NCBI RefSeq assembly: GCF_000760735.1
Contig: NZ_JMEX01000008.1
Coordinates: 1,517,502-1,581,501, forward strand
Source of the DNA: Rhodococcoides fascians A44A
GTDB lineage: Bacteria > Actinomycetota > Actinomycetes > Mycobacteriales > Mycobacteriaceae
Length of the DNA stretch: 64,000 nt
Direction of reading: 5' to 3'
A program made the translations under genes and the position numbers. Positions 1-10,882 of the stretch are shown here, piece after piece. The notes under the pieces were generated by a model. The model did not search any database. It saw only the letters and a program-made list of their open reading frames with translations, and was not told the origin of the DNA. Numbering within the stretch: the stretch's first letter is position 1; each line of letters begins with the position of its first letter.

Positions 1-972
1 GTTGAACAGGCTTGTGACGGATCCGTTTTCGAAGACCTCGCGGATGGTGCGGGCGAGGAGGGGTGCGATGGACAGCTCGGTGAGGGTGTCGAATCGCTTC
101 TCGTCGGTGATGGGGAGGGTGTTGGTGACGACGACTTCCTTGGCTCCGCAGTTGGCGAGGCGTTCGGCGGCGGGGTCGGAGAGGACGCCGTGGGTGGCGG
201 CGATGACGACGTCGCCTGCTCCGGCTTCCTTGAGGACCTTGACGGCGCCGGCGATGGTGCCGCCGGTGTCGATCATGTCGTCGATCAGGATGCAGGTGCG
301 GCCTTCGACGTCACCGACGACGCGGTTGGACTTGACCTGGTTGGGCACCAGTGGATCACGGGTCTTGTGGATGAAGGCGAGGGGTGCGCCGTCGAAGCTG
401 TCGGCCCACTTCTCTGCGACGCGGACTCGGCCGGAGTCGGGGGAGACGACGGTGATGTGTTCGAGGCTGTACTTGTCGCGGATGTGATCGGCAAGTTGGC
501 TGTGTGCGTGCATGTGGTCGACGGGGCCGTCGAAGAAGCCCTGGATCTGGTCGGTGTGGAGGTCGACGGTGATGATCCGGTCGGCGCCTGCGGTCTTGAG
601 CAGGTCGGCGACGAGGCGTGCGGAGATCGGCTCACGTCCGCGGTGCTTCTTGTCCTGGCGGGCGTACGGGTAGAACGGCAGGATCGCGGTGATGCGCTTC
701 GCCGATCCACGCTTGAGCGCGTCGATCATGATGAGCTGTTCCATCAACCAGGTGTTGAGCGGGAAGGGGTGGCTCTGCAGGACGAAGGCGTCCGATCCTC
801 GGACCGACTCCTCGAAGCGAACGAAGATCTCGCCGTTTGCGAAGTCGCGTGCGGTCTGCGGGGTTACCTCGATCCCCAGTTCCTTCGCAACCTGCTGTGC
901 GAGTTCGGGGTGAGCTCGACCCGAGAAGAGCATGAGGTTCTTCTGGTTGTCGATCCAGTTCGGGGTGGTCAC
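1..972 (-). CDS. prs: ribose-phosphate pyrophosphokinase (PRPP synthetase), 3' end cut by window
   Basis: Cytosolic enzyme making phosphoribosyl pyrophosphate from ribose 5-phosphate and ATP for nucleotide, His and Trp synthesis. The reading frame starts at a GTG (972..970) whose GTGA overlaps the glmU stop, so the two are translationally coupled. Visible motifs are the catalytic/PRPP region [11 protein letters not shown] and the PRPP-binding loop [10 protein letters not shown]. The frame is open to base 1 and ends ...[11 protein letters not shown], so 324 residues are present and only the last two or three are missing compared with the roughly 326-residue mycobacterial enzymes. The order glmU-prs is the mycobacterial one. 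Confidence 0.96.
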   Translation of the reverse strand, partial: MTTPNWIDNQKNLMLFSGRAHPELAQQVAKELGIEVTPQTARDFANGEIFVRFEESVRGSDAFVLQSHPFPLNTWLMEQLIMIDALKRGSAKRITAILPFYPYARQDKKHRGREPISARLVADLLKTAGADRIITVDLHTDQIQGFFDGPVDHMHAHSQLADHIRDKYSLEHITVVSPDSGRVRVAEKWADSFDGAPLAFIHKTRDPLVPNQVKSNRVVGDVEGRTCILIDDMIDTGGTIAGAVKVLKEAGAGDVVIAATHGVLSDPAAERLANCGAKEVVVTNTLPITDEKRFDTLTELSIAPLLARTIREVFENGSVTSLFN

Positions 973-2453
973 TGCTGTTCGCCGTCCTTTGATTTTTGCG
1001 CGTTTGCCGATTCGGCCGCCAGAGCGCGTGCTGCAGCGTCTGCTGCGGCAGTGCCTGGACGCTTCTTCTCGACCCAGCCTTCGATGTTGCGCTGGGAACC
1101 AGCGGAGACAGCGAGCGTCCCCGGTGGTACATCGTTGCGGAGCACGGTGCCTGCTCCGGTGTACGCGCCGTCGCCCACTCGCACGGGGGCGACGAACATG
1201 TTGTCCGAGCCGGTGCGGACGTGGGATCCGACTACGGTTCGGCTCTTGTTGACGCCGTCGTAGTTGACGAACACGCTCGATGCTCCGATGTTGGAGTGTT
1301 CGCCGATGGTCGCATCTCCGACGTACGTCAGGTGCGGCACTTTCGAGTGGTTGCCGACGGTCGAGTTCTTGGTCTCGACGAAGGTTCCGATCTTGGCGCT
1401 GTCCCCGATGTCCGATCCGGGGCGCAGGTAGGCGAAGGGCCCGACGGTTGCGCCGGGCCCGATGGTGGATTTGTCTGCCTGCGTACGTACGACGGATGCG
1501 CGTTCGCCGACGACGACGTCGCGCAGAGTCGTGTCGGGTCCGATGACGGCGTCCTCGCCGACGTGGGTGCTGCCGAGCAGCTGGACACCCGGCTCGAGTC
1601 GAACGTCGGCACCGACGGTGACGTCGATGTCGATCCAGGTGGTCGCGGGATCGACGACGGTGACTCCCGCGCGCATGTGCTTTTCGACGATGTGGCGGTT
1701 GAGGACGGCGGTGACGTGGGCGAGCTGAACGCGGTCGTTGACGCCCATGACCAGGTCGGGGTCGGCGAGCTGGGTTCCGTACACGGGTAGGCCGCTGCTC
1801 TTGCTGATCTTGACGACGTCGGTGAGATAGAGCTCGTGCTGCGCGTTGGCCGTACTGAGCTTGCCGAGCGCGACGCGCAACGCGGTCGCGTCGAACGCGT
1901 AGACGCCGGAGTTGACCTCGTCGATCAGTACCTGCGCGGGGGTGGCGTCGGCGTGTTCGACGATCTCGGCGACCTGATCGTCGTCGGCGCGGACGATGCG
2001 GCCGTACCCGTTGGCGTCGTCGGGCACGAACGTCAGGACCGTCGCTGCTGCGGGAAGCGGCGCGCTCAGGTGCTCGTCGAGCAAGGCTTTGAGGGTGTGT
2101 CCGTCGAGGAGGGGGACGTCGGCTGCCGTGACGAGGACGGTTCCCTCGAAATCGTCGGGAAGTGCACTGAGGCCGCACTGCACTGCGTGGCCGGTGCCCA
2201 GCTGCTGTTCCTGCACCGTGGTGACGATGGTGCGTCCGAGTTCCTCGCTCAGTTCGAGGACGGATTCGGTGACCCGCTCGCGGTCGTGTCCGACGACGGT
2301 GACGAGGTGGTCGGGACCGAGGTCGGCGGCGGCGTGCAGAGCGTGCGCGAGCATCGTCCGCCCGGCCAGCGGATGCAGAACCTTCGGGGTCTTGGATCGC
2401 ATTCGGGTGCCTGCACCTGCTGCGAGAACGACCACGGCGGTATGCAACGGCAA
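969..2453 (-). CDS. glmU: bifunctional UDP-N-acetylglucosamine pyrophosphorylase / glucosamine-1-phosphate N-acetyltransferase
   Basis: Makes UDP-GlcNAc, precursor of peptidoglycan, in two steps: acetylation of GlcN-1-P and uridylylation. The 494-residue protein has the nucleotidyltransferase signature [15 protein letters not shown] near residues 10-24 and a C-terminal left-handed beta-helix with hexapeptide repeats, including the region [15 protein letters not shown] and the [10 protein letters not shown] loop expected in the acetyltransferase half. Length matches actinobacterial GlmU. It lies upstream of prs with a 4-base overlap, and just downstream of the tRNA-Gln gene on the same strand. 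Confidence 0.97.
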   Translation of the reverse strand: MPLHTAVVVLAAGAGTRMRSKTPKVLHPLAGRTMLAHALHAAADLGPDHLVTVVGHDRERVTESVLELSEELGRTIVTTVQEQQLGTGHAVQCGLSALPDDFEGTVLVTAADVPLLDGHTLKALLDEHLSAPLPAAATVLTFVPDDANGYGRIVRADDDQVAEIVEHADATPAQVLIDEVNSGVYAFDATALRVALGKLSTANAQHELYLTDVVKISKSSGLPVYGTQLADPDLVMGVNDRVQLAHVTAVLNRHIVEKHMRAGVTVVDPATTWIDIDVTVGADVRLEPGVQLLGSTHVGEDAVIGPDTTLRDVVVGERASVVRTQADKSTIGPGATVGPFAYLRPGSDIGDSAKIGTFVETKNSTVGNHSKVPHLTYVGDATIGEHSNIGASSVFVNYDGVNKSRTVVGSHVRTGSDNMFVAPVRVGDGAYTGAGTVLRNDVPPGTLAVSAGSQRNIEGWVEKKRPGTAAADAAARALAAESANAQKSKDGEQQ

Positions 2454-2507
2454 CGGGGCTCCTCGGGCGACGATCGCTGAACTGGATCTTCAGGGCAATG
2501 TTTCTCG

Positions 2508-2578
2508 CTCCGCCGCCAGGACTCGAACCTGAACTATCTGAACCAAAATCAGAGGTGCTGCCATTACACCACGGCGGA
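2508..2578 (-). tRNA. tRNA-Gln (anticodon TTG)
   Basis: Read on the minus strand, a 7-bp acceptor stem (TCCGCCG / CGGCGGA), an anticodon stem TCTGA/TCAGA with loop TTTTGGT, and a T-arm with GGTTCGAGTCC form a complete cloverleaf. The anticodon TTG reads CAA. No CCA is encoded. It sits directly upstream of glmU. Confidence 0.93.
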
Positions 2579-2811
2579 TCATTTCACCAGCGGTTTCTCC
2601 GGTCGCCGGTGTCTGCACAAGACAGACTACTGGCCTCGAAGCTCCCGCCGAGCGCAACGAGTCTCGCATGCGGGGTGGCCCGAGGTCGAACCGCTCCCGC
2701 CGATCGGTGTCATTCGTCCCATAAGCTCGGGTTTCGACGCTGGGAGACCGGAGCTCCAAGTTTCGACGCCGGGAAACCGGCAGGAGTGACCAGATCACAG
2801 GGAGGTGCGCC

Positions 2812-3438
2812 ATGTCCGAGCCCGAGAAGGCGCCGCGTGTCCGGATGACGGGCACGCAGCGTCGCGAACAGTTGATCGAGATCGGCCGCTCCTTGTTCGC
2901 CGAGCGGGGGTACGAGGCGACGTCGGTGGAGGAGATCGCGGTCCGCGCGAACGTGTCGAAGCCCGTCGTCTACGAGCATTTCGGCGGCAAGGAAGGTCTC
3001 TACGCCGTCATCGTCGACCGCGAGATGTCGACTCTGCTGCACATGGTCACCTCGTCGCTGTCGCAGAACCGATCGCGGGTGAGGGTCGAGCGGGTTGCTC
3101 TCGCATTGCTGACGTACGTGGAGGAGCGAACCGACGGGTTCCGCATCCTGGTCCGTGACTCTCCGGTCGCTGCTGCCGACGGCAAGTACTCGTCGTTGCT
3201 GAACGATGCGGTGAGCCAGGTCGGGCACATCCTCGCCGGCGACTTCACCCGTCGAGGTTTCGACGCCGGGTTCGCGCCGCTCTACGCGCAGGCGCTGGTC
3301 GGGATGGTGTCCATGACGGCTCAGTGGTGGCTCGACGTCAGGGAGCCGTCGAAGGAAGTCGTCGCCGCGCACGTCGTCAATCTGTGTTGGAACGGTCTCA
3401 CCAATTTGGAGGCCGCGCCCCTACTGGCCGGTGAATGA
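2812..3438 (+). CDS. TetR family transcriptional regulator
   Basis: A 208-residue one-component repressor. The N-terminal TetR helix-turn-helix is clear at about residues 15-62 (RREQLIEIGRSLFAERGY ... VEEIAVRANVSKPVVYEHF). The C-terminal ligand domain is not diagnostic, so the effector is unknown. The ATG follows a GGGAGG ribosome site. It is divergent from the tRNA-Gln/glmU/prs unit and corresponds in position to the TetR gene (Rv1019) between glmU and mfd in mycobacteria. Target genes cannot be told from the sequence. Confidence 0.9.
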   Translation: MSEPEKAPRVRMTGTQRREQLIEIGRSLFAERGYEATSVEEIAVRANVSKPVVYEHFGGKEGLYAVIVDREMSTLLHMVTSSLSQNRSRVRVERVALALLTYVEERTDGFRILVRDSPVAAADGKYSSLLNDAVSQVGHILAGDFTRRGFDAGFAPLYAQALVGMVSMTAQWWLDVREPSKEVVAAHVVNLCWNGLTNLEAAPLLAGE

Positions 3439-3628
3439 GCCGAGTATTTCCCCACGTGTCGGTGAAAGAGCGGGTAGGGTTTGATTTGCGTCCATGAGAC
3501 CTACTTCACAGCGACGCATGTATGTTGTTCGGACCATCTGCACGTTGACCAAGGTAAGAATGCCACCGAGTGGTACCGTTCGCTCGTAATTTGCGCAGTG
3601 GCAGTCGAGTATTGCGAAGGCGGATCCA

Positions 3629-4267
3629 ATGGTCAGACAGGCACGCGCTGAGATCACGCGCGACACCGTGCTGTCGGGTGCCGCAAATGTTTTTCTGCGG
3701 CTCGGCTACGCGAACGCGAGCCTCAGCGAGATCATCTCTCAGTCCCAGGTCACCAAAGGTGCCCTCTACTTCCACTTCGGGTCGAAGGAAGAGTTGGCTC
3801 GCGCGGTCATCGACGAGGGCAACGGCCGGCTCATCGCGGCGTGCCAGCAGTTCAACGACGGCCGTATCCCCGCTCTGGAAGCAGCCATCGGCATCTCCTA
3901 CATCGTCGTCGACATGTCGGTGAGTGACCCGATGGTGTCGGCAATGCTGCGGCTCAGCCACCAGATCGGTGACTACCGGGGCACCCAGGGCAACGTGATG
4001 TCCGGCTGGAGCGAGTCGTTCAACGCGCTGGCCGCCAAGGCGATCAAGCAAGGTGACCTCGCCGCTGACGCCGACCCCGCGACCATCGGTGCTCTCGTCC
4101 TCGAGATCCTCACCGGCGTGCACATGGTTGCCGTCGCCACAGGCAACACGGAGGAACTTCCGTCACGGATGGAACGTCTCTGGTACTACCTCCTTCCGTC
4201 ACTCGTGACGGCGGGCAAGGTCGAGTACTTCCGTGAGTTCGCGGCCCGGCGCGTCATCCGGCACTAG
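3629..4267 (+). CDS. TetR family regulator resembling gamma-butyrolactone receptors (ScbR/ArpA type)
   Basis: A 212-residue TetR protein. The N-terminus (MVRQARAEITRDTVL ... ISQSQVTKGALYFHFGSKEELARAVID) closely matches the DNA-binding part of ScbR/ArpA/CprB-type receptors. The C-terminal half also keeps their pattern: a lone Trp (GWSESF), an ALAAKAIKQGDL stretch, an LTGVHM segment and a final RMERLWYYLLPSL. Such proteins normally sense diffusible butyrolactones in streptomycetes. No butenolide or butyrolactone synthase is visible nearby, so the ligand is unknown. It has its own AAGG ribosome site and precedes mfd by about 95 bp. Confidence 0.85.
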   Translation: MVRQARAEITRDTVLSGAANVFLRLGYANASLSEIISQSQVTKGALYFHFGSKEELARAVIDEGNGRLIAACQQFNDGRIPALEAAIGISYIVVDMSVSDPMVSAMLRLSHQIGDYRGTQGNVMSGWSESFNALAAKAIKQGDLAADADPATIGALVLEILTGVHMVAVATGNTEELPSRMERLWYYLLPSLVTAGKVEYFREFAARRVIRH

Positions 4268-4362
4268 TTGCCCGTAGCTGGACGTATGTAAAGGACGCAC
4301 GACGTCGGCGGTAGGATCGATCGCGATATCCATTGCGCCGATCTCGCTCAGGAGCCCCGCAG

Positions 4363-7300
4363 TTGTCTTCCGATTCTTCGCTTGCACTGTCGGGCCTCGC
4401 GCGCGTCGCACTGTCGGACTCCACGCTCGCCGCCGTGCGCGACGCCGTCGGAGCCGCGGAGCGCACCCTCGTCGCACCCAATTCGGTGCGGCCGTTCGTC
4501 GCATCCGCCATCGCCGAGCGAGCGCAGGTCCTCGTCGTCACCGCAACCGGCCGTGAGGCCGACGATCTGACGACGGAACTGAAACAGATTCTCGGCGACG
4601 CCGTCGCTCAGTTCCCGTCGTGGGAGACACTGCCGCACGAGCGGTTGTCCCCGAGTGCGGACACCGTCGGCCGACGGCTCGAGGTTTTGCGACGCCTGGC
4701 CCGGCCGGACGACAAGGACTACGGCCCGACGCTTCAGGTCATCGTCACCACCGTTCGCTCGCTCGTGCAGCCGATGGCGCCGGGGCTGGGGGAGATCGAA
4801 CCCATCGGCTTGCGCGTCGGCGTCGAAATCGACTTCGACGGGCTCATCCACCGCCTCGTGGAACTGGCCTACACGCGCGTCGACATGGTCGGTAAGCGCG
4901 GTGAATTCGCCGTTCGCGGCGGTATTCTCGATATCTTCTCGCCGACGGCCGATCACCCCGTTCGCGTCGAATTCTGGGGCGACGAGGTCACCGAGCTGCG
5001 CGCCTTCTCGGTCGCGGACCAGCGGTCGCTCCCGGACGTCGCCATTCAGTCGGTCATCGCGCCGCCGTGTCGTGAGCTGATTCTCACCGAGACCGTCCGT
5101 GACCGTGCGGCGGCGCTCGCTGCGGACAACCAGGCGGACGCAGCGCTGGTCGAGATGCTGGACAAGCTGTCCGCGGGTGTTCCCGTGGAAGGCATGGAGG
5201 CCCTGCTACCGCTGCTGCAACCCGGTGAGCTCCAGCTGCTCGCCGACGTATTGCCCGACGGCGCGCATGTCCTGCTGTGTGATCCGGAGCGAATCCGCAC
5301 GCGTGCAACCGATCTGGTCCGTACCGGCCAAGAGTTCCTGGAAGCGTCGTGGACGGCCGCGTCGGTCGGCGGAGCGGCTCCGCTCGACGCGTCGACGGTC
5401 AACACCGACAGTCTCGGCGGAGTGAGCCTGGATCTCGGGGCGTCGGCGTACCGCTCGCTCAGGCAGATTCGTGAATCCGCACAGGCGCTGGGACGACCGT
5501 GGTGGACCATCAGTCCTCTCGCGTCCGGAAGCGAGGACGAGGTCGCACTCGTCGTCGAGTCGGTCCCGGAGGTCCGTGGCTCCGAGGAGTTGCTCGCCGG
5601 TGTGTTCGCGATGCTCCGCGCACACGTCTCGACGGGTGGGCGCGCGGTCATCGCCGTCGCCGGTGCAGGCACCGCCAACCGCATCATCGAGCGGCTCGGC
5701 GAAGCGGAAGTACCTGCGGCACATATCGAGTCGGGGTCCGAGCCGTTGCCGGACGTCGTCAGCGTCCTGTGTGGCACGTTGAACGAGGGACTGATTCTGC
5801 CCGACGCCCGGCTCGTGGTCGTCACCGAGAGCGACCTCACCGGAAACCGCGTCGCTGCCACCGAAGGGCGAAAGCTACCGGCGAAGAGGCGAAATCAAGT
5901 CGATCCGCTCGCTCTCGTGGCCGGCGACAGCGTCGTGCACGATCAGCACGGCATCGGACGATTCGTGGAGATGATCGAGCGCACCGTCGGCGGTGCACGA
6001 CGCGAATACCTCGTCATCGAGTACGCACCCAGCAAACGCGGTCAGCCCGGCGACCGATTGTTCGTGCCGATGGATTCGCTGGATCAGCTCTCGCGCTATG
6101 TCGGTGGCGAATTGCCGTCGCTCAGCAAGCTCGGCGGATCCGACTGGGCGAACACCAAACGAAAGGCGCGCAAGGCGGTTCGTGAGATCGCCGGCGAGCT
6201 CGTGCAGTTGTACGCGGCGCGTCAGGCGGCGCCGGGCCACGCGTTCGGTCCGGACACCCCGTGGCAGCGTGAGATGGAAGACGCGTTCGGGTTCACCGAG
6301 ACCATGGACCAGATGACCGCGATCACCGACGTCAAGGCGGACATGGAGAAGGCAGTTCCGATGGACCGCGTAATCCTCGGCGACGTCGGCTACGGCAAGA
6401 CGGAAATCGCCGTCCGCGCCGCGTTCAAAGCAGTTCAGGACGGCAAGCAGGTGGCGGTACTCGTGCCGACAACGCTGCTGGCACAGCAACATCTGCAGAC
6501 GTTCACCGCACGAATGGCCGCGTTCCCCGTGACGGTCAAGGGGCTCTCTCGCTTCACCCACGGCGCCGAGTCGAAAGAGGTCATGGCCGGTCTGGCCGAC
6601 GGAACCGTCGACGTCGTCGTCGGCACGCACCGCCTGTTGCAGACGGGTGTCGTGTGGAAGGACCTCGGCCTCATCGTCGTCGACGAGGAACAGCGGTTCG
6701 GCGTCGAGCACAAGGAGCACATCAAGTCGCTCCGCACCCACGTGGACGTGCTGACGATGTCCGCGACTCCGATCCCTCGTACGTTGGAGATGAGCCTCGC
6801 GGGGATTCGCGAGATGTCGACCATCCTCACGCCACCCGAGGAGCGCCATCCGGTTCTGACCTACGTCGGCGCGTACAACGACAAGCAGGTCGCGGCTGCG
6901 ATTCGCCGCGAACTGCTGCGCGACGGTCAGGTGTTCTTCGTGCACAACCGTGTCAGTTCGATCGACAAGGCCGCGAAGCGAATTCGTGATCTCGTTCCGG
7001 AAGCGCGCGTCACCACGGCGCACGGCCAGATGAACGAGGAGACCCTCGAACGTACGGTGCAGGGCTTCTGGGAACGCGAAACCGACGTGCTGGTGTGTAC
7101 CACCATCATCGAGACGGGTCTCGACATCTCCAACGCCAACACGCTGATCGTCGAGCGCAGTGATTCGCTCGGCCTGTCTCAGCTGCACCAGCTGCGTGGA
7201 CGCGTCGGACGTAGCCGCGAGCGTGGTTACGCGTACTTCCTGTACCCGGCGGAGAAGCCTCTCACCGAGACCGCGTACGACAGGCTGTCCACCATCTCGC

Positions 7301-8001
7301 AGAACTCCGACCTCGGTGCCGGTATGGCCGTCGCCATGAAAGACCTCGAAATCCGCGGCGCCGGAAACGTTCTGGGTGCCGAACAGTCCGGCCACGTCGC
7401 CGGCGTCGGATTCGATCTGTACGTGCGGTTGGTCGGCGAAGCCGTGGAAGCGTACCGGGCAGCCGCCGACGGCAAACCGATCTCCACCGACGAAGCGCCC
7501 AAGGAAGTGCGCATCGACCTGCCCGTCGACGCACACATTCCGCCGGACTACGTCACCAGCGACCGGTTGCGGCTCGAAGCCTACCGAAAGCTTGCTGCTG
7601 CAACGGATTCCGACTCGATCAACGCAGTGCTGGACGAGCTCGTCGACCGCTACGGCCCACTTCCCGAGGAAGTGGGACGCCTGGTGTCCGTCGCCAAGCT
7701 TCGTTTGATCGCGAAGGAGTACGGGCTCACGGACGTCAACGTCGCGGGCACCCAGGTCAAGCTGGCCCCGATGGATCTGCCCGATTCCAAGCAGATCCGA
7801 CTCAAGCGGCTCTACCCCAACGCTGCGTACCGCGCCACCACCGGTGTGGTGCAGACGCCCCTGCCTCGCGTGGAAGGCGGCGGCGTCGGTGCTGCGCGAG
7901 TGCGGGACGTCGAGTTGGTCCAGTACATCGCCGACCTCATACTGTCACTCGACGGTAAACCGTCCAGGTCGGTGTTGCTGGAGCAGACTGTGGGGGTGTG
8001 A
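4363..8001 (+). CDS. mfd: transcription-repair coupling factor
   Basis: DNA-dependent ATPase that displaces RNA polymerase stalled at lesions and recruits UvrA. The product is 1212 residues when started at the TTG at 4363, chosen because AGGAG lies 8 bases upstream; an in-frame TTG at 4333 lacks a ribosome site. The order of domains is UvrB-like N-terminus, a CarD-like RNA polymerase-interaction domain ([14 protein letters not shown]), then a RecG-like helicase with Walker [10 protein letters not shown] near residue 675, [16 protein letters not shown] and QLRGRVGRS motifs, and a C-terminal TRCF domain. It overlaps mazG by a few bases. Confidence 0.97.
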   Translation: MSSDSSLALSGLARVALSDSTLAAVRDAVGAAERTLVAPNSVRPFVASAIAERAQVLVVTATGREADDLTTELKQILGDAVAQFPSWETLPHERLSPSADTVGRRLEVLRRLARPDDKDYGPTLQVIVTTVRSLVQPMAPGLGEIEPIGLRVGVEIDFDGLIHRLVELAYTRVDMVGKRGEFAVRGGILDIFSPTADHPVRVEFWGDEVTELRAFSVADQRSLPDVAIQSVIAPPCRELILTETVRDRAAALAADNQADAALVEMLDKLSAGVPVEGMEALLPLLQPGELQLLADVLPDGAHVLLCDPERIRTRATDLVRTGQEFLEASWTAASVGGAAPLDASTVNTDSLGGVSLDLGASAYRSLRQIRESAQALGRPWWTISPLASGSEDEVALVVESVPEVRGSEELLAGVFAMLRAHVSTGGRAVIAVAGAGTANRIIERLGEAEVPAAHIESGSEPLPDVVSVLCGTLNEGLILPDARLVVVTESDLTGNRVAATEGRKLPAKRRNQVDPLALVAGDSVVHDQHGIGRFVEMIERTVGGARREYLVIEYAPSKRGQPGDRLFVPMDSLDQLSRYVGGELPSLSKLGGSDWANTKRKARKAVREIAGELVQLYAARQAAPGHAFGPDTPWQREMEDAFGFTETMDQMTAITDVKADMEKAVPMDRVILGDVGYGKTEIAVRAAFKAVQDGKQVAVLVPTTLLAQQHLQTFTARMAAFPVTVKGLSRFTHGAESKEVMAGLADGTVDVVVGTHRLLQTGVVWKDLGLIVVDEEQRFGVEHKEHIKSLRTHVDVLTMSATPIPRTLEMSLAGIREMSTILTPPEERHPVLTYVGAYNDKQVAAAIRRELLRDGQVFFVHNRVSSIDKAAKRIRDLVPEARVTTAHGQMNEETLERTVQGFWERETDVLVCTTIIETGLDISNANTLIVERSDSLGLSQLHQLRGRVGRSRERGYAYFLYPAEKPLTETAYDRLSTISQNSDLGAGMAVAMKDLEIRGAGNVLGAEQSGHVAGVGFDLYVRLVGEAVEAYRAAADGKPISTDEAPKEVRIDLPVDAHIPPDYVTSDRLRLEAYRKLAAATDSDSINAVLDELVDRYGPLPEEVGRLVSVAKLRLIAKEYGLTDVNVAGTQVKLAPMDLPDSKQIRLKRLYPNAAYRATTGVVQTPLPRVEGGGVGAARVRDVELVQYIADLILSLDGKPSRSVLLEQTVGV

Positions 8002-8912
8002 TGACGGTAGTGCTGCTGGATCCCGTTCGCCCGACGATGGTCCCGGCCGAGGCCGTGGAATTCCTCAACGGAATCGTCGAGTTCACCGAGGAGGTTCCGG
8101 TGCGCACCCGGTGGCTGTTCTCGGGTACCGCGCACGCCGACGGCTCGGCCGAGGTCCTCGTCAGCACCGACCCGTCGAACCCGGATGTGCAGCAGCGCAT
8201 TCGGCGCGGTGACCGCGTGATCTCGTCGCCTAAACTGCCTGGTGACGACCTTATCGCTGCCGTACTTCTGATGGACCGCCTTCGGGTCCGCGGTGGGTGG
8301 GAAGCTCAGCAGACACACGCGTCGTTGAGCGGTTACCTGCTCGAAGAGACGTACGAGCTTCTCGATGCGATCCACAGCGGCAACCTCGACGACCTGAAAG
8401 AGGAACTCGGCGACATCCTGCTGCAGGTGCTGTTTCATTCTCGGATCGCGCAGGACGCGTCGGAAAATGCATTCGACGTCGACGACGTAGCAGCGGGTCT
8501 TGTACGAAAGCTGACGCACCGAACCCCGCACCTCGACGACGGATCGACCGGCCCGATCGACATCGCTGTGCAGGAGAAAGCGTGGGAGGAGAAGAAGGCA
8601 GCCGAGAAAGCCCGCGGTTCCTGCTTGGACGGCGTCGCACTGTCCCAACCCGCACTGGCACTGGCCCAGAAAGTCGTCGCGCGGGCGAGCAAAGCGGGAC
8701 TGCCCGACGAGCTGATTCCCGACGAACTTCGCGTCGTACACATCGGCCTCGACCACAGTCACGGGGGCGAAAGCGCCGAGGACTTGTTGCGACGCAACGT
8801 CTTGCGTTTCGCCGACCGTATCCGCGACGCCGAAAAATCCGCCAAGGTCCACGGCGCAGTCCCCGGCAAACTCACCGCCATCGAATGGATCGAGAACTGG
8901 GGTAGGCGGTAG
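7998..8912 (+). CDS. mazG: nucleoside triphosphate pyrophosphohydrolase
   Basis: Hydrolyses NTPs/dNTPs, including oxidised ones, to NMP and pyrophosphate. The 304-residue product has an extra N-terminal region and then the MazG fold, with [16 protein letters not shown], the metal-binding [10 protein letters not shown] and the second Glu cluster [16 protein letters not shown]. Starts at GTG 7998 or the adjacent ATG 8001 both overlap the mfd stop, so coupling to mfd is expected. Size and position match mycobacterial mazG after mfd. Confidence 0.93.
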   Translation: MMTVVLLDPVRPTMVPAEAVEFLNGIVEFTEEVPVRTRWLFSGTAHADGSAEVLVSTDPSNPDVQQRIRRGDRVISSPKLPGDDLIAAVLLMDRLRVRGGWEAQQTHASLSGYLLEETYELLDAIHSGNLDDLKEELGDILLQVLFHSRIAQDASENAFDVDDVAAGLVRKLTHRTPHLDDGSTGPIDIAVQEKAWEEKKAAEKARGSCLDGVALSQPALALAQKVVARASKAGLPDELIPDELRVVHIGLDHSHGGESAEDLLRRNVLRFADRIRDAEKSAKVHGAVPGKLTAIEWIENWGRR

Positions 8913-9063
8913 GTCCGCCCCCTTTGGCGCACGAATGGGCCCTGCTAGCTACCGGTACGCATGAATGTGACATCCAAGCGATGAGGGGCTGGTCGGCCGG
9001 TTTTCCGGAGCGAATGTGACGTTCGGTCAATGCTGCGCACCTGGGCGTGCGTCTGCGATGAGG

Positions 9064-9705
9064 CTACTTACGCCAGAACAGATGATGTGTGACGCCGCTG
9101 GGGCTGGGGATGGTTTCGTGCTCGAATCGGTCGTCGAGTTCGTCGGGTGACTCCCACAGCTTCAGCCCCGACCCGAATTCGATGGGCGCGACAGTGATGT
9201 GGAGAGTGTCCACCAGGTCGGCGTCGAGGAACTGGCGGATTGTCGTGACCCCGCCGCCGAGACGTACGTCCTTACCGTCGGCCGCCTGCTTGGCTCTGTC
9301 CAACACATCTGCCGGCGAACTGTCGACGAAGTGAAACGTTGTGTCGGAGAGTTGGATCGAGGGGCGCTTGTGGCGCGTGAGTACGAACACCGGGGTGCGG
9401 AACGGTGGCTCATCACCCCACCACCCCTCCCATTCGTGGTCCGTCCACGGCCCGCGTTGAGGTCCGAACTTGTTCCGGCCCATGATCTCGGCGCCGATGT
9501 TGTTCGAGAAATCGCGGGCGAAGTAGTCGTCCAAGCCCCGGGACCCACTGGAGCCGGCGTTGCCCGGAAAACTTGCCGTGGCGAAGAACCACTTCATCAA
9601 CGTCAGATGGTCGAGACCGAACGGGTTCTCGAGGCTCTGGTCGACGCCTGCGGCGACCCCGTCGGCTGAGATGGTGAAATTCTGTACCCGCAGTAGCTGT
9701 GCCAT
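9064..9705 (-). CDS. dihydrofolate reductase / RibD C-terminal-like family protein
   Basis: A 213-residue cytosolic protein of the DHFR-like superfamily that includes the RibD reductase domain. Supporting patterns are the N-terminal strand plus SADGVAAG, IMGRNKFG (the NADPH-side helix start), TPVFVLTRH, the Gly-rich LGGGVTTIRQFLDADLVDTLHITVAPI and the C-terminal LF segment. Many such actinobacterial proteins are annotated only as dihydrofolate reductase family, and the true substrate is unknown. The ATG has a GGGGAGA ribosome site. It stands alone on the minus strand between mazG and the DUF3558 pair. Confidence 0.85.
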   Translation of the reverse strand: MAQLLRVQNFTISADGVAAGVDQSLENPFGLDHLTLMKWFFATASFPGNAGSSGSRGLDDYFARDFSNNIGAEIMGRNKFGPQRGPWTDHEWEGWWGDEPPFRTPVFVLTRHKRPSIQLSDTTFHFVDSSPADVLDRAKQAADGKDVRLGGGVTTIRQFLDADLVDTLHITVAPIEFGSGLKLWESPDELDDRFEHETIPSPSGVTHHLFWRK

Positions 9706-9797
9706 GTGTCTCCCCGCATCGAAGGTGCCGTTCCGGAGTGTAGACCCGGCATCCGCGCAAACTTCATCGCCGACGACGGCGAGGCCTGGCCGGTGGA

Positions 9798-10187
9798 TCA
9801 GTTGGGGAACGTCTGCGCGACGTCGGATGCATTATCTGTATCGGTGTCCGAGTACTGATCGAAGAACTTCTGGAACACCGCCTGCATTTCCTTCACCACT
9901 TGAATGTGGCTGTCGATGACACCGACCATGCTGTTCTGTCCGCCCACGGCTTTCTCGGACAGAATTTGTGCAAACTGTTTGCCCATCTCGAAGTCGCCGT
10001 ATCCATCGATCTTGCCTAATTGACGCGCCGTCGCTCGATGTCGGTCGAGTCTGTCGAGGTAGTTGACACAGCTCTGATTGCATTGCCTAGCGGTATCGGC
10101 GTCCAAGTACAGCTGACCGTTGTCGGCGGCGATGGCCAAGCTCTGCCAGTAGGTAAGACGAGGTGCAATCGGGTGTTCAGGCGACAT
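9798..10187 (-). CDS. hypothetical protein paired with DUF3558 lipoprotein
   Basis: A 129-residue soluble, mostly helical acidic protein with no motif I recognise and no signal peptide. The start ATG has a strong GAGGAG site. It begins 24 bp after the stop of the DUF3558 lipoprotein on the same strand, so the two probably form an operon. A role alongside the lipoprotein at the cell surface is only an inference from this pairing. Confidence 0.7.
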   Translation of the reverse strand: MSPEHPIAPRLTYWQSLAIAADNGQLYLDADTARQCNQSCVNYLDRLDRHRATARQLGKIDGYGDFEMGKQFAQILSEKAVGGQNSMVGVIDSHIQVVKEMQAVFQKFFDQYSDTDTDNASDVAQTFPN

Positions 10188-10211
10188 CAGAATCTCCTCT
10201 GTTGCAGTATC

Positions 10212-10739
10212 CTACGATTTCGGCACGGCGGGACTTATGGAACGAGTATGGCGAACGACGATTTCGCACAGGTCTCTCGAGGATTGCGACGACCCTTTGC
10301 GTGACGCGCTGAACAGGGCGAGACCAATCGCGGTATCGAAAGCGATCTCGCACGAATTCTCGGTGTCGGTGACTCTCGATTGGTAGACGAGTGCATTTCG
10401 ATCAGTGACCTCGACGCTCTGGAATCCCGAGTTCTGCGGGTTTTCACGTACATCGTTGAGGTCGTAGTCGGGGGTGAAGTAGACATCGAATGTGTACCAA
10501 TCTTCCCCACTGATCGAGTCCCACCCGCAAATGGTCCAGCCCGGGGTGGTGTAGCCCTTGTCTGCCATGGAGTCTTTGGAGGCTGGATCGAGGCCTGCGG
10601 CGGTGATGGTGGTGTCGGGGATGGTGCAGGGGTCGAAGGTCTGGTCGGAGGGGGAGTCGGCGACGGCGCTGCCGGTGATGTCGGTGGAGCAGCCGACCAG
10701 CAGTGCGACGCTGATCGCCGTCAGACAGGCCTTACGCAT
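10212..10739 (-). CDS. DUF3558 family lipoprotein
   Basis: A 175-residue predicted lipoprotein. The N-terminus MRKACLTAISVALLVGC is a type II signal peptide with the lipobox LVGC, followed by a Ser/Thr-rich linker. The FDPCTIPDTTITAAGLDP segment and WTICGWDS match the DUF3558 family, common in mycolic-acid bacteria and of unknown function. Two Cys pairs could form disulfides outside the membrane. It is the first gene of a two-gene unit. Confidence 0.82.
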   Translation of the reverse strand: MRKACLTAISVALLVGCSTDITGSAVADSPSDQTFDPCTIPDTTITAAGLDPASKDSMADKGYTTPGWTICGWDSISGEDWYTFDVYFTPDYDLNDVRENPQNSGFQSVEVTDRNALVYQSRVTDTENSCEIAFDTAIGLALFSASRKGSSQSSRDLCEIVVRHTRSISPAVPKS

Positions 10740-10857
10740 AGTCTCCCCCTCGCAGAAATCACGTCGTCAGGTTAGACGCACGCGAGGCCGGATCGGTTCC
10801 ACTTCGGCAGGAGACGTTCTCGTCGAGCGGCCTGGATGCGCCACACACGCTGTCTGC

Positions 10858-10882
10858 TCGCATGAATGAACCATTCATGCGA
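10858..10882 (-). terminator. hairpin at the end of efeB
   Basis: A perfect 11-bp inverted repeat (TCGCATGAATG / CATTCATGCGA) with a 3-base loop. It spans the efeB stop codon and would form a stable hairpin at the 3' end of the efe operon transcript. No T-run follows, as is common in high-GC actinobacteria. Confidence 0.55.

Noticed and set aside
1836..2480. Long plus-strand open frame inside glmU
   Set aside because: It is antisense to glmU and encodes a Val/Asp/Gly-biased product expected from the shadow of a high-GC gene; no motif or ribosome site.
5875..7536. 553-codon minus-strand open frame inside mfd
   Set aside because: Antisense shadow of mfd; the product has no recognisable domain, while the mfd frame carries all helicase motifs.
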